Below, one piece after another: positions 9,204 to 17,586 of a stretch of DNA of 64,000 bases (positions are counted from its first letter, which is position 1; every line of letters begins with the position of its first letter). The position numbers were made by a program, and so were the translations under genes. The DNA is from CADEDH01 sp965262175. GTDB taxonomy: Bacteria; Actinomycetota; Acidimicrobiia; Acidimicrobiales; SZUA-35. Under the pieces are notes generated by a model, which saw only the letters and a list, made by a program, of their open reading frames with translations, was not told the origin of the DNA and ran no database searches. Location of the stretch: NCBI GenBank assembly GCA_965262175.1, contig CBDHES010000002.1, forward strand, positions 1,612,001 to 1,676,000. Direction: 5' to 3'.

Positions 9204-10582
9204 CGGGCCTCCGAGCCGAGCGTCGCGCCGCCCTCGTCGGAGAGGGTGATGACGTCCCTCGGCGCCGAGCGTCGGAGGGGGAACGAGCTTCCCGGCACGA
9301 CGGCCAGGAGGAGGACGAACAGCACCGAGAAGGCGGTGTTCTGGAGGAGGAAGGCGTTGGCCGTCGTCTGGGTCATCAGCAGCCCGAACAGGCCGAACAG
9401 CATCGGGGTCATCGACCGATCGGCGACGTGGGCCCCCGCGGTATCGGCATCGGCATCGGTGGTCGGACCTCGCTCGTTGAGACGGAGCAGCGCCTCGCCG
9501 AGCTGCCACACGATCACGACGAACAGGAAGCCACCGAGTAACCCGACCTGGAGGGTCACCTCCAGGAACTGGTTGTGGCTGTGCTGGGGGATCCGGAAGA
9601 AGTCCTGGAACGAGTGGGTCGCCCGGTCGGAGAACCAGTACGACCGCCACCCCCACCCGAGGAGGGGCCGCACGCCGATCTCGTCGACGACGACCGACCA
9701 GATGTTGGCCCGGTCGGTCAGCGTGGCGTCCTTGCCCAGCAGGTCGAAGATGGCGAACCGGAGCCGGTTCGACATGGCGAGGGAGATCATCCCGTAGAAC
9801 GGCACGATCAACAGGGCCAACCGATGGGTCCGGCGGAACAGCCGGATGGCCAACACGAACCCGAGCCCGGCCAGCGTCGAGATCTGGGCCGTCCGGGACG
9901 CCGAGAGGAGCAGGGCGAGCACCGCCCCCGTCGTCAGCAGCCACCGCCGCCACGTCGGGGGGACCACAGCCGGCGGCGCGACCAGGCCGACGACGATCGC
10001 CACCCCGGCCACCAGACCGGCGGTGCTGTTCCACCCGTACAGGCCGTACCACACCCCCCGGTCGCTCTTGACCAGGTCGCCGGCGGCGACGGTGAGGATC
10101 ACCGCCGCCGTCGACGACGATCCGGCCATCCAGAACAGGCCCCGGAACACGGCGCCGATCGGGACCCGGTGGGCCAGGGCGGCGGCGACCAGGATCCCGG
10201 CCAGGAGCCGCACCACCCCTTGGGTGGCCTGGGCCGGCTCGGCGGCCCACAGCACCGAGACGCCGGCCAGCGCGGTCAGGAACAGCAACGGGGTGACGGC
10301 CAGCAGGAGCGCCGGAAGCGTCCGGATCGGTTTGGGGATGGCCACCAGGACCGCGGCCAGGGCGACGACGGCGAACAGGGCACCGGTCCGACTTCCGGTC
10401 GAGGCGACCAGGCTGGAGGTGTCGGTCGGGCTGATGAGGCCGGCGCCGGTGCCGCCGACCAGTGCCCAGACGACGAAGGCGACCGTCGCCGGCCGGCGGC
10501 GGACGATCTCGTTGCGAGGATCGGCGCCCCACGTCGGTCGGCCACCGGTGGAGACCGGAGCCGGCGGGGCGACTGCGGTCAT
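9200..10582 (-). CDS. O-antigen ligase/Wzy-like membrane protein
   Basis: A 460-residue polytopic membrane protein with about 11-12 helices. The Wzy_C-type extracytoplasmic loop contains NIWSVVVDEIGVRPLLGWGW and HSHNQFLEVTLQVGL near residues 290-350; HSHNxFLE is the hallmark of the O-antigen ligase/polymerase family. Such proteins join lipid-linked sugar chains to an acceptor, or polymerise repeats, on the outer face of the membrane. Starts and stops overlap neighbours by 4 bases. In a cell without ordinary LPS the acceptor could be a protein or another glycolipid; that part is inference. Confidence 0.85.
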   Translation of the reverse strand: MTAVAPPAPVSTGGRPTWGADPRNEIVRRRPATVAFVVWALVGGTGAGLISPTDTSSLVASTGSRTGALFAVVALAAVLVAIPKPIRTLPALLLAVTPLLFLTALAGVSVLWAAEPAQATQGVVRLLAGILVAAALAHRVPIGAVFRGLFWMAGSSSTAAVILTVAAGDLVKSDRGVWYGLYGWNSTAGLVAGVAIVVGLVAPPAVVPPTWRRWLLTTGAVLALLLSASRTAQISTLAGLGFVLAIRLFRRTHRLALLIVPFYGMISLAMSNRLRFAIFDLLGKDATLTDRANIWSVVVDEIGVRPLLGWGWRSYWFSDRATHSFQDFFRIPQHSHNQFLEVTLQVGLLGGFLFVVIVWQLGEALLRLNERGPTTDADADTAGAHVADRSMTPMLFGLFGLLMTQTTANAFLLQNTAFSVLFVLLLAVVPGSSFPLRRSAPRDVITLSDEGGATLGSEAR

Positions 10583-11577
10583 CGCTGGTAGCGGTGATCG
10601 TCGGGGAGGTGGTCACCGAGCCAGCGGGCCAGGGCGGCCAACCCCTCGGTGAGGGACACCGTCGGCTTCCAGCCGAGGACCTCCCGGGCCCGGCTCGGGT
10701 CCGACACCAACACGTCGACCTCGCTGGCCGACGGGCGAACCCGATCGGTGTCGGTCACCACCGTGGCGTCCGACCCGGTCACCTCCCGGCACCGGTCGAC
10801 CACCTCACCGATCGACACGGCGGTCCCGGTCCCCAACTGCACCACGTCGCCGGGGGCGACCGGGGCCCGGGCCATGCGGATGAACCCGTCGACGGTGTCG
10901 GCCACGTAGGTGAAGTCCCGCTCGGGGGCCAGCGAGCCGAGCTCGATCTCGTCCCGCCCGGCCAGCATCTGGGCCAGGATGGTGGGGATGACGGCCCGGC
11001 GGGATTGGCGGGGACCGAAGGTGTTGAACGGTCGGAGGACGACGACCGGACAGTCGAAGGACCGGGCGAAGGACTCACACAGCTTGTCGGCGGCGATCTT
11101 GGTCGCGCTGTAGGGCGATTGGCCCTTGAGCGGGTGGGTCTCCACGATCGGGGTCCGGTCGGGGGTGCCGTAGACCTCGCTGGTCGAGGTGTGGACGATC
11201 CGTCCCACGCCGTGGCGCATCGCCCCTTCGAGGACGTTGAGCGTCCCGGTGACGTTGGTCTCGACGTAGGACCGGGGGGCGGCGTAGCTGTAGGGGATGG
11301 CGATCAGGGCGGCCAGGTGGAGCACGATGTCCATCCCGTCGCAGAGGTCGGCCACCAGGCCGGGGTCGCGGACATCCCCCAGAACGAGGCGGGCTTCGGA
11401 CCGGGCGGTCGGGCTGTCATCGAGCCAGCCGAAGGACCCGTTGGAGTTGTAGACGCAGAGGGCGGTGACCTCGGCCCCCTCGGCGACGAGCCGCTCGACG
11501 AGGTGGCTTCCGATGAAGCCGTCGGCCCCGGTCACCAGCACCCGGGCGCCGGCCAGGTCGCTGCGCTCGGCGGTCAT
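10579..11577 (-). CDS. legB: LegB-type nucleotide-sugar 4,6-dehydratase
   Basis: An extended SDR enzyme of 332 residues. NAD-binding motif VTGADGFIGSHL is near residues 14-25, then the distinctive AALIAIPYSY, the STSEVYG active-site Ser/Thr segment, the YxxxK pair in SPYSATKIAADK, and RPFNTFGPRQS. The combination of ALCVYNSNGSFGWLD and AALIAIPYSY is characteristic of the GDP-N-acetylglucosamine 4,6-dehydratase that opens the legionaminic-acid branch in Campylobacter (LegB). The rest of the operon (NeuC-, NeuB-, NeuA- and PtmE-like genes) agrees with that pathway. The matching aminotransferase (LegC) is not in this window. Confidence 0.82.
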   Translation of the reverse strand: MTAERSDLAGARVLVTGADGFIGSHLVERLVAEGAEVTALCVYNSNGSFGWLDDSPTARSEARLVLGDVRDPGLVADLCDGMDIVLHLAALIAIPYSYAAPRSYVETNVTGTLNVLEGAMRHGVGRIVHTSTSEVYGTPDRTPIVETHPLKGQSPYSATKIAADKLCESFARSFDCPVVVLRPFNTFGPRQSRRAVIPTILAQMLAGRDEIELGSLAPERDFTYVADTVDGFIRMARAPVAPGDVVQLGTGTAVSIGEVVDRCREVTGSDATVVTDTDRVRPSASEVDVLVSDPSRAREVLGWKPTVSLTEGLAALARWLGDHLPDDHRYQR

Positions 11578-12629
11578 CGCAGCTCGCCTCGGGCCAGGGC
11601 GAGGTCGGCCGGCCGGCCGACGTCGATCCACGACGAGTCGAGATCGTGGACCCCGACCGGTCGGTCGGCCCCCATGGCGGCGGCGCACAGCTCGGTCATG
11701 TCGAAGGGCCGGTCGGTCGGGATCAGGTCGATCAGGTCGGGATCGATGACGTTGATCCCCGCCCCGACCCGCCACGACGAGGTCGGCTTCTCATCGATGG
11801 CGACCAGCCGGTCCTCGGTGGCGATGTCGAGCACCCCGAACGGGACCCGGTAGTCGTGGACGGTGGCGGCGACCGTCATCGCCCACCCCCGCTCGACGTG
11901 ACGGTCGAGCAGGGTGCCGAGCGGAGCCGGGGTCATGACATCGCCGTTCATGACCAGGATCGGGTCGTCGGTCACCACCCCGGCCCCGGCCAGCAGCCGG
12001 AGGCTGCCGGCGGTCCCCAAGGGCCGGCCGGGGTCCTCCCGGATGTAGCTGATCCGGCATCCGAACCGGTCGCCGTCGCCGAAGTGGTCCTCGATGACGG
12101 CGGCTTTGTAGTTGACGGTGATGGCGATCCGGTCGATCCCCGACGAGAGGAGGTGGAGCACGATCCGCTCGAGGATCGGTCGTCCGGCCACCGCCAGCAT
12201 CGGCTTGGGGACCTCGGCGGTCAGGTCGCCGAGTCGGCTCCCCCGGCCGCCGGCCATCACCACCGCCCAGTTGGGGCGACGGGGTTGGCCGACGATGTCC
12301 TGCAGGGTGTGGAGTCCGGTCACCCGACCGTCGGTGACGATCGGGATCGCGTCGAGGCGGAGCGCCTGCATCAACTCCAGCACCGCGGCCCGGTCCTCGG
12401 TGTCGGGCACGACGACGGGGCTCGGCGACACCAGCTCCCCGATCGAGCTGTCGAGGCTCGCGCCGCCGAGCAGCGCCCGTCGGAGATCACCGTCGGTGAG
12501 GACCCCGACCAGTTCGGCGTCGTCCCGCTCGACGAGGCACAGTCCGACCCCACCGGCCTGGATGGCGGCCATGGCGTCGACCACCGACCCGGCCGACGAG
12601 ACCCGGAGGGCATCGAGGTCCCCGGTCAC
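11574..12629 (-). CDS. CBS-domain sugar-1-phosphate nucleotidyltransferase (PtmE-like)
   Basis: A 351-residue protein. Residues about 1-115 hold a CBS pair (VLTDGDLRRALLGG; PIVTDGRVTGLHTLQDIVG). The rest is a nucleotidyltransferase with VVMAGGRGSRLGDLTAEVPKP near residues 122-142 and the metal-binding MNGDV. The CBS plus transferase layout is that of Campylobacter PtmE, reported to make GDP-glucosamine for legionaminic acid. Starts with GTG inside a 4-base GTGA overlap. An alternative is a mannose-1-phosphate guanylyltransferase-like role for another sugar; context favours PtmE. Confidence 0.82.
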   Translation of the reverse strand: MTGDLDALRVSSAGSVVDAMAAIQAGGVGLCLVERDDAELVGVLTDGDLRRALLGGASLDSSIGELVSPSPVVVPDTEDRAAVLELMQALRLDAIPIVTDGRVTGLHTLQDIVGQPRRPNWAVVMAGGRGSRLGDLTAEVPKPMLAVAGRPILERIVLHLLSSGIDRIAITVNYKAAVIEDHFGDGDRFGCRISYIREDPGRPLGTAGSLRLLAGAGVVTDDPILVMNGDVMTPAPLGTLLDRHVERGWAMTVAATVHDYRVPFGVLDIATEDRLVAIDEKPTSSWRVGAGINVIDPDLIDLIPTDRPFDMTELCAAAMGADRPVGVHDLDSSWIDVGRPADLALARGELR

Positions 12630-13879
12630 CGCTCCCGCCCTCCGACCAACCCGAGGTCGTCGTGGGCGTCGAGGTCGAGCGGCTCGGTTCGGGGCTCGGG
12701 GAGACGACCGAGGGCGAGGTCGAAGAAGTGCTTGGAGCCTCCGGCCCAGTCGTCACCGGCGATGAGGGCGGCGGCCCGACGAGCGCTCCGTCCGTTGCCG
12801 TAGACGGTGGGGAGCAGCGGCTCCTCGGCCGCCCCGTTCGTCCGCTCGATCGCCGCCACCAGATCGCCGACCGAGGGGGCCGGGAGGTCGGTGGTGGTCG
12901 GGTGGCGGGGTCGGCCGTCCTGGCGGTGGCCGACGTTGATCGACGGGGTGCCGAGGAACGGGGCCTCGATGATCCCGCTCGACGAGTTCCCGATGAGGAC
13001 CTGGCAGGTCGCCAACTCGTCGAGGTACCGCTCGGAGCCGAGCGACTCGTGGACCTCGACCCCGGCGACGTCGAGGTGCTCGTCGATCACCCGGTTGATC
13101 TCCCCGGCCCCGGGATCGACGTTGGGGCGGGTGATCACGATGCGCTCCAGGTCGGCGGCCTGGCACGCCTTGAGGATGGTGGTGATCATCTCCAGCTCCC
13201 ACTCGTCGGAGCGGGTGGCCGGGTGGTAGGCGACGACGGCGGTCGACGTCCGGCGGAGGTGGCGTCGGCCCGTCATCCGCTGGCGGATCGCGTCCAGACC
13301 GAGCGCTCCGACCGTGTGGACGGTGTCGGGATGCTCACCGAGCTGGATGACCCGGCGCCGGAACGGCTCGGCCGCCACGAGGTGGAGCGACGAGAACTTG
13401 GTGATGCTGTGGCGGAACCCGTCGTCGAAGGCGCCGGTGGTGACCTCACCACCGTGGAGGTGGGCGACCGGGAGGCCGGCGAGGTGACAGGCGGCGGCGA
13501 ACCCGAACGCCTCGAACCGGTCGCCGAGGACCAGGGCCCGGTGGGGGCCGTGGTCATCGATGACACCGGCGAAGGTGTCGACCGCCCGCCCCAGGACGCC
13601 GGCCGCCTGCCGCCAGTCCTCACCGGACGGCACGGCGTCGGACCCGGGACCGGCCGGGGTGCCCGAGGGCGGCGGCGAGCGATCGAGGATCTCGGCCCGG
13701 GCCACGATGGGGAGACCGCTGCGCTCCACGTCGGTGACGGTGAGGCCGTGGGCCGGGGCGAGGTGGGTCCCCGACACGAGGAGTCCGAGGTCGATGCCGT
13801 CGGTGTCGTCGAGCTCGACGAGGAGCGGTTGGAGGATGCCGAAATCGGCGCGGCTGCTTGTCAGTACGAGGAGGTTCAT
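12626..13879 (-). CDS. UDP-N-acetylglucosamine 2-epimerase, hydrolysing (NeuC/LegG-like)
   Basis: A 417-residue GT-B-fold epimerase-hydrolase that releases the free 2-epimerised hexose used by the NeuB-type synthase. The start MNLLVLTSSRADFGILQPLL is the classic NeuC opening. HLHGGEVTTGAFDDGFRHS (near 137-155) carries the conserved His/Glu pair, and SSSGIIEAPFLGTPSINVGHR near 298-318 binds the nucleotide. In the legionaminic route this is LegG, acting on the 2,4-diacetamido intermediate. About 30-40 residues longer than common homologues, including a Pro/Gly-rich insert (residues about 66-82). ATGA overlap with the gene upstream. Confidence 0.88.
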   Translation of the reverse strand: MNLLVLTSSRADFGILQPLLVELDDTDGIDLGLLVSGTHLAPAHGLTVTDVERSGLPIVARAEILDRSPPPSGTPAGPGSDAVPSGEDWRQAAGVLGRAVDTFAGVIDDHGPHRALVLGDRFEAFGFAAACHLAGLPVAHLHGGEVTTGAFDDGFRHSITKFSSLHLVAAEPFRRRVIQLGEHPDTVHTVGALGLDAIRQRMTGRRHLRRTSTAVVAYHPATRSDEWELEMITTILKACQAADLERIVITRPNVDPGAGEINRVIDEHLDVAGVEVHESLGSERYLDELATCQVLIGNSSSGIIEAPFLGTPSINVGHRQDGRPRHPTTTDLPAPSVGDLVAAIERTNGAAEEPLLPTVYGNGRSARRAAALIAGDDWAGGSKHFFDLALGRLPEPRTEPLDLDAHDDLGLVGGRER

Positions 13880-15102
13880 AGGTGGAGGGAGAGGTCGTCG
13901 GACGGGGACGGGGTGATCGGTGTCGCCGGCGTGGCGACGGACGGGGTGAGGTCGATGGCTTGCAGCGGCGTACCGGACCGGAGGTCCCGGGTCGTCGTGT
14001 GACCGGTCACGTCGGCCGAGGCGGGAAGGCCGGCTTCGGGGCGGAGGGCGATCACGTCGGAGGGCGCCAGGACCGACCCGGCCGGGAGGTCACGGGTCAG
14101 GTAGAGGCTTCGGCGGGCCACCGGCCGGGTGTCCCGCTCGACCGGCTGGGGCTCCTTGACCCCCGACCCCAACGCCGACTCGGTCGCCCGGATGGCGGCG
14201 AGGTACGCCGCCAGGTCATCGGGGTCGGCCGACGCCCGGTGGTCGGGGCCATCCAGGTCGCGGTCGAGGGTCAGGTGCTTCTCGAACAGCTTGGCTCCCA
14301 GGGCGGTGGCGGCGACGGCCGACGTCGCGCCGATCGTGTGGTCCGACCAGCCCACCGGGCACCGGAACGAGTCGGCCAGGACCGCCAGGGTCCGGAGGTT
14401 GGATGCCTCGACCGGTGCCGGGTAGGCGGTGACGCAGTGGAAGATCGCCAGCCGAGGGGCCGCCTCGGCGACGGCGTCGGCCAGCGCGTCGACGGCATCG
14501 GCCACCTCGGCCAGGTGGGAGGCGCCGGTCGAGAGCAGGACCGGGAGACCGGTCCGACCCGCAGCTCGGAGGAGGCGATGGTTGGTCAGATCGCCGCTCG
14601 AGATCTTCACCGCCCGGATACCCACCGTCAGCAGGGCGTCGAGCGATCGCTCGTCGAACGGTGTCGAGAGGAACTCGATACCTCGCTCGGCGGCGTCGTG
14701 ACGGAGCTCGTCCCACGCTTCGGCCGGCAACGTCAACCCGGCCAGCATGGCCCGCTGGTCGTCGAGCCCGGTCCGGTCCTGCTGGTAGGCGGCGGTCCGG
14801 GCGCCGGCGACCGCCAGGCAGCCGGGATCGAAGGTCTGGAACTTCACCGCATCGGCTCCGGCGTCGGCCGCAGCGGCGACGAGGCGATGGGCCAGGGACA
14901 CCGAGCCGTTGTGGTTGACCCCGGCTTCGGCGATCACGTAAGCCGGTCGCGTCCCGCCGATGACGGTCGAGCCGATCTCGATCTCCGGTCCGGCCGCCGG
15001 CGTGTTGCTGCGGGGCGCGGCCACGGCGTCGACCGGCGGGCCGGGGGCCGCCACCGCGTCAGGCGGCGGGGACGGGAGCGGGGGCGGGGGCGGGGTCACC
15101 AT
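13876..15102 (-). CDS. N-acetylneuraminate/legionaminate synthase (NeuB family)
   Basis: Condenses phosphoenolpyruvate with the hexose released by the preceding step. Catalytic barrel motifs: VIAEAGVNHNGSVSLAHRLV, DAVKFQTFDP, EFLSTPFDERSLDALL, KISSGDLTNHRLLR, VGWSDHTIG and LFEKHLTLDRDLDGPDH. The C-terminal antifreeze-like SAF domain begins near RRSLYLTRDLPAGSVL. It carries an unusual N-terminal Pro/Ala-rich head of about 40 residues and a Thr/Pro tail of about 25. ATG at 15102 gives a 7-base overlap with the gene upstream; the GTG three bases further in (15099) would give the 4-base overlap seen at every other junction and may be the real start. Confidence 0.9.
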   Translation of the reverse strand: MVTPPPPPLPSPPPDAVAAPGPPVDAVAAPRSNTPAAGPEIEIGSTVIGGTRPAYVIAEAGVNHNGSVSLAHRLVAAAADAGADAVKFQTFDPGCLAVAGARTAAYQQDRTGLDDQRAMLAGLTLPAEAWDELRHDAAERGIEFLSTPFDERSLDALLTVGIRAVKISSGDLTNHRLLRAAGRTGLPVLLSTGASHLAEVADAVDALADAVAEAAPRLAIFHCVTAYPAPVEASNLRTLAVLADSFRCPVGWSDHTIGATSAVAATALGAKLFEKHLTLDRDLDGPDHRASADPDDLAAYLAAIRATESALGSGVKEPQPVERDTRPVARRSLYLTRDLPAGSVLAPSDVIALRPEAGLPASADVTGHTTTRDLRSGTPLQAIDLTPSVATPATPITPSPSDDLSLHL

Positions 15103-15917
15103 GCGGTCAGTCCTCCATCGACGACCAGGTTGTGGCCGGTCACGTAGCGGGCGGCGTCGGAGAACAGGAAGGTGACCGGTCCGACCAGGTCGTCTGGCTG
15201 TGCCATTCGGCCCAGGGGCACCCGATTGGAGTACTTCCGATCGAAGACGTCGTTCTGGCCGCTCGACACCCCGCCCGGCGTCACCGCGTTGATCCGCACG
15301 CCGGCGGCCCCCCAGAGCGTGGCCAGGTGGCGGACGAGGCCGAGCACGCCAGCCTTGGTCGCCGAGTACACGGCCGGGCTGGAGATTTGGCGGCCGAGGT
15401 AGTCGGAGCCCTCGTAGATCCGCTGGTCGGGTCCGACGATCCCGTAGATCGAGGCGATCTGGATGATCGAACCGGACCCCACCTCGACCATCCGCCGCCC
15501 CACCTCCCGAGCCATCAGATACGAGCCGTCGAGGTTCACCGCCGACACCTCTCGCCAGGTGGCCAGGGTGCTGACCTCGAAGTCGGCGAAGAACCCATCG
15601 AGCGATGACGACTTCGAGGCGGCGTTGTTGAGCAGACCGTCGACCGGGCCGAGGTCCCGCCACAGGGCGGCGACGACATCGACGACGTCGTCCTCCTCCG
15701 ACACGTCGCACCGTCGGTGGTGCCACCGGTCGGCATGGCCTTCTCCGACGACCACCCGCCCCAGCGCCTCGCGGTCACGGTCGAGCCCGACGACGGTGGC
15801 CCCGGCGTCGAGCAGCCCTCGACAAAGCGGGGGCCCGAGGATCCCGGCCGCTCCGGTGACCACGATCGTCCGCCCCGAGAGCCCGAACGGGTCCGGTCCT
15901 GGTCGGCCGGTGGTCAT
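15096..15917 (-). CDS. Short-chain dehydrogenase/reductase (PtmA-like)
   Basis: A classical SDR of 273 residues. Cofactor motif VTGAAGILGPPLCRGLL lies near residues 20-36, LLNNAASK near 95, then the catalytic Ser in IIQIASIYGIVGPDQ and Tyr/Lys in YSATKAGVLGLVRHLA. A C-terminal substrate lid ends in GHNLVVDGGLTAW. SDRs with this YGIVGPD/IYEG signature occur in sialic/legionaminic loci, where Campylobacter PtmA is the named example. The substrate is not known from sequence. ATGA overlap upstream. Confidence 0.8.
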   Translation of the reverse strand: MTTGRPGPDPFGLSGRTIVVTGAAGILGPPLCRGLLDAGATVVGLDRDREALGRVVVGEGHADRWHHRRCDVSEEDDVVDVVAALWRDLGPVDGLLNNAASKSSSLDGFFADFEVSTLATWREVSAVNLDGSYLMAREVGRRMVEVGSGSIIQIASIYGIVGPDQRIYEGSDYLGRQISSPAVYSATKAGVLGLVRHLATLWGAAGVRINAVTPGGVSSGQNDVFDRKYSNRVPLGRMAQPDDLVGPVTFLFSDAARYVTGHNLVVDGGLTAW

Positions 15918-16600
15918 CGGCGATCGGTGAGGAGCAGTTCGACCATCCGGAGGTCGAGCTCGTCATCGATGTCGATCGACCGCTCCCGGGGCATGACGTA
16001 GGGCCGGGTCCGGGGGGCGAACAGGAACGGCTCGGCCACGAACGGGAACCGGGGCCAGACATAGATCGACGCGTTCATGTCGAAGCAGACCGGGCTGTCC
16101 TGGCGTCGGCGGATCCGTGACGGCTTCGACAGGGCGACCTCGCCATCGGGGCCCAGCTCGACGAGGTTGAAGTAGGGCGAGCGGTGGGCCGGAGCGACCG
16201 AGATGACGTTGTCGGCATCCCCGCTCTCCAGGAGGGTGACGGCACCGGCCACGTCCTCTTCCAACCGGAGCGGGGAGGTGACGTCGAGGTCGACGATCGT
16301 GTCGAACCGGACACCGGTCCGCCGTTCCGCCTCCACCGCGGCCCGGGCGATCACCGGGAGCTTGCCGGCGGTGTCGGTCGCCAGCTCCGGCGGCCGGCGG
16401 ATGGTGAGATCGACCCCGAAGCCGGCCGCAACGTCGAGGATCTCCTCGGAGTCGGAGTCGACGACGACCACGTCGAACAGGTTGCTCTTCTGGGCGGTGA
16501 TGACCGTGTAGCCGAGCAACGGGATGCCGTTGAGCTCGCGCACGTTCTTCCCGGGCACCCCTCGGGATCCGCCCCGGGCGCAGATGGTGCAGACCCTCAC
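15914..16600 (-). CDS. CMP-nonulosonate cytidylyltransferase (NeuA/LegF-like)
   Basis: A 228-residue enzyme that activates the nonulosonate with CTP. The N-terminal nucleotide motif CARGGSRGVPGKNVRELNG is followed by PLLGYTVITAQKS and VVVDSDSEEI. DLDVTSPLR near residue 94-102 and the closing DIDDELDLRMVE complete the family pattern. The GTG at 16600 is chosen because it forms the 4-base GTGA overlap and the family starts a few residues before CARGGS; a longer in-frame extension to 16786 is translation of the neighbouring gene. Whether the sugar is legionaminic, sialic or another acid rests on LegB and PtmE next door. Confidence 0.88.
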   Translation of the reverse strand: MRVCTICARGGSRGVPGKNVRELNGIPLLGYTVITAQKSNLFDVVVVDSDSEEILDVAAGFGVDLTIRRPPELATDTAGKLPVIARAAVEAERRTGVRFDTIVDLDVTSPLRLEEDVAGAVTLLESGDADNVISVAPAHRSPYFNLVELGPDGEVALSKPSRIRRRQDSPVCFDMNASIYVWPRFPFVAEPFLFAPRTRPYVMPRERSIDIDDELDLRMVELLLTDRR

Positions 16601-17586
16601 CCGATCGGCTCCATCTCGACGGGCTCGGTGACGGTCGCCACCGACCGGTCGATCCCTGCCCCGGACCGGTCGTTGATCACCCACCCACCCGATCGGGCCG
16701 AGCGCTCGATGGCGTCGATCAATGCCATGACCGCGATCCCCTGGTCGAGGGAGCAGGTCACCGCCGGCCGGTCCGGCCCCAGACACTCCCGGTGCATCCA
16801 GCGGTAGGTGTCGCTGCGGGCGATGGCGGCCGAGATCCGCCGACCGGACCCGTCGTCGAAGGTCTGGCCGACGAGGTCGGCGGTGGCGGTTCCGGTGTCA
16901 CCGGTGACGGTCACGGTACGTCGTGCCGTCCCGTCGAAGTAGTTCAACTCGACCGAGACCAGTACCCCCGAGGTCAGCTCCACGAGGCAGACCACGACGT
17001 CCTCGCTCTCGATGCCGAGGCGGGCCGAGCGGTGCCCGACGATGGCCACGACCCGCGACCAGTCGCCGAACAACCACAGGAGGTAGTCGAGCTCATGGCT
17101 GAGATCGCGCAACACGCCACCGCTGCCGGCTGCGGCCGACGCGGTGGCGGCCGGAGTCCGACCCGGTCGCCACTGTCGGAGGTTCTGCCCGGCTCGGATC
17201 TGCACCGACGCCACGTGGTGAGCGCTCAGCCACGTCCGGAGCTCGGCGACGACCGGATGGAACCGGAGGTTGTAGCCGACGACGACGTCGAGTCCCAGCG
17301 TCGTGGCCTCGGCGGCGTCGGCGAGGACGCCGGCCAGCGGCTTCTCGACCATCACCCGCCCGGTGAACCCGGCGGTGGCCAGCTCGTCGAGCGCGGCCCG
17401 GTGGCGGTCGGTCTCGGTGGCGACGACCACGTACGACGCCTCGGGGCGGGCGGCGAGGGCGGCGGCGATCGTCGAGTGGTGGCCCCCGGCCCGCCGGCTG
17501 ACGGTGGCGACGTCGACCCCCAACCCCCGGAGGACCTCGACGTGGCGGCTCCCGATCGATCCCAGCCCGGCGACGATGGCGATCAC
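16597..17586 (-). CDS. Gfo/Idh/MocA-family oxidoreductase
   Basis: A 329-residue NAD(P)-dependent sugar oxidoreductase. The N-terminal Rossmann motif GLGSIGSRHVEVLRGLG sits at residues 7-23. The MVEKPLAG signature is near 92-99 and VVVGYNLRFHP near 115-125, then a beta-sheet C-domain with GGVLRDLSHELDYLLWLFG. Members of this family with the same neighbours occur in nonulosonate loci, possibly acting with the SDR on the sugar precursor. GTG start in a GTGA overlap. Substrate unassigned. Confidence 0.82.
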   Translation of the reverse strand: MIAIVAGLGSIGSRHVEVLRGLGVDVATVSRRAGGHHSTIAAALAARPEASYVVVATETDRHRAALDELATAGFTGRVMVEKPLAGVLADAAEATTLGLDVVVGYNLRFHPVVAELRTWLSAHHVASVQIRAGQNLRQWRPGRTPAATASAAAGSGGVLRDLSHELDYLLWLFGDWSRVVAIVGHRSARLGIESEDVVVCLVELTSGVLVSVELNYFDGTARRTVTVTGDTGTATADLVGQTFDDGSGRRISAAIARSDTYRWMHRECLGPDRPAVTCSLDQGIAVMALIDAIERSARSGGWVINDRSGAGIDRSVATVTEPVEMEPIG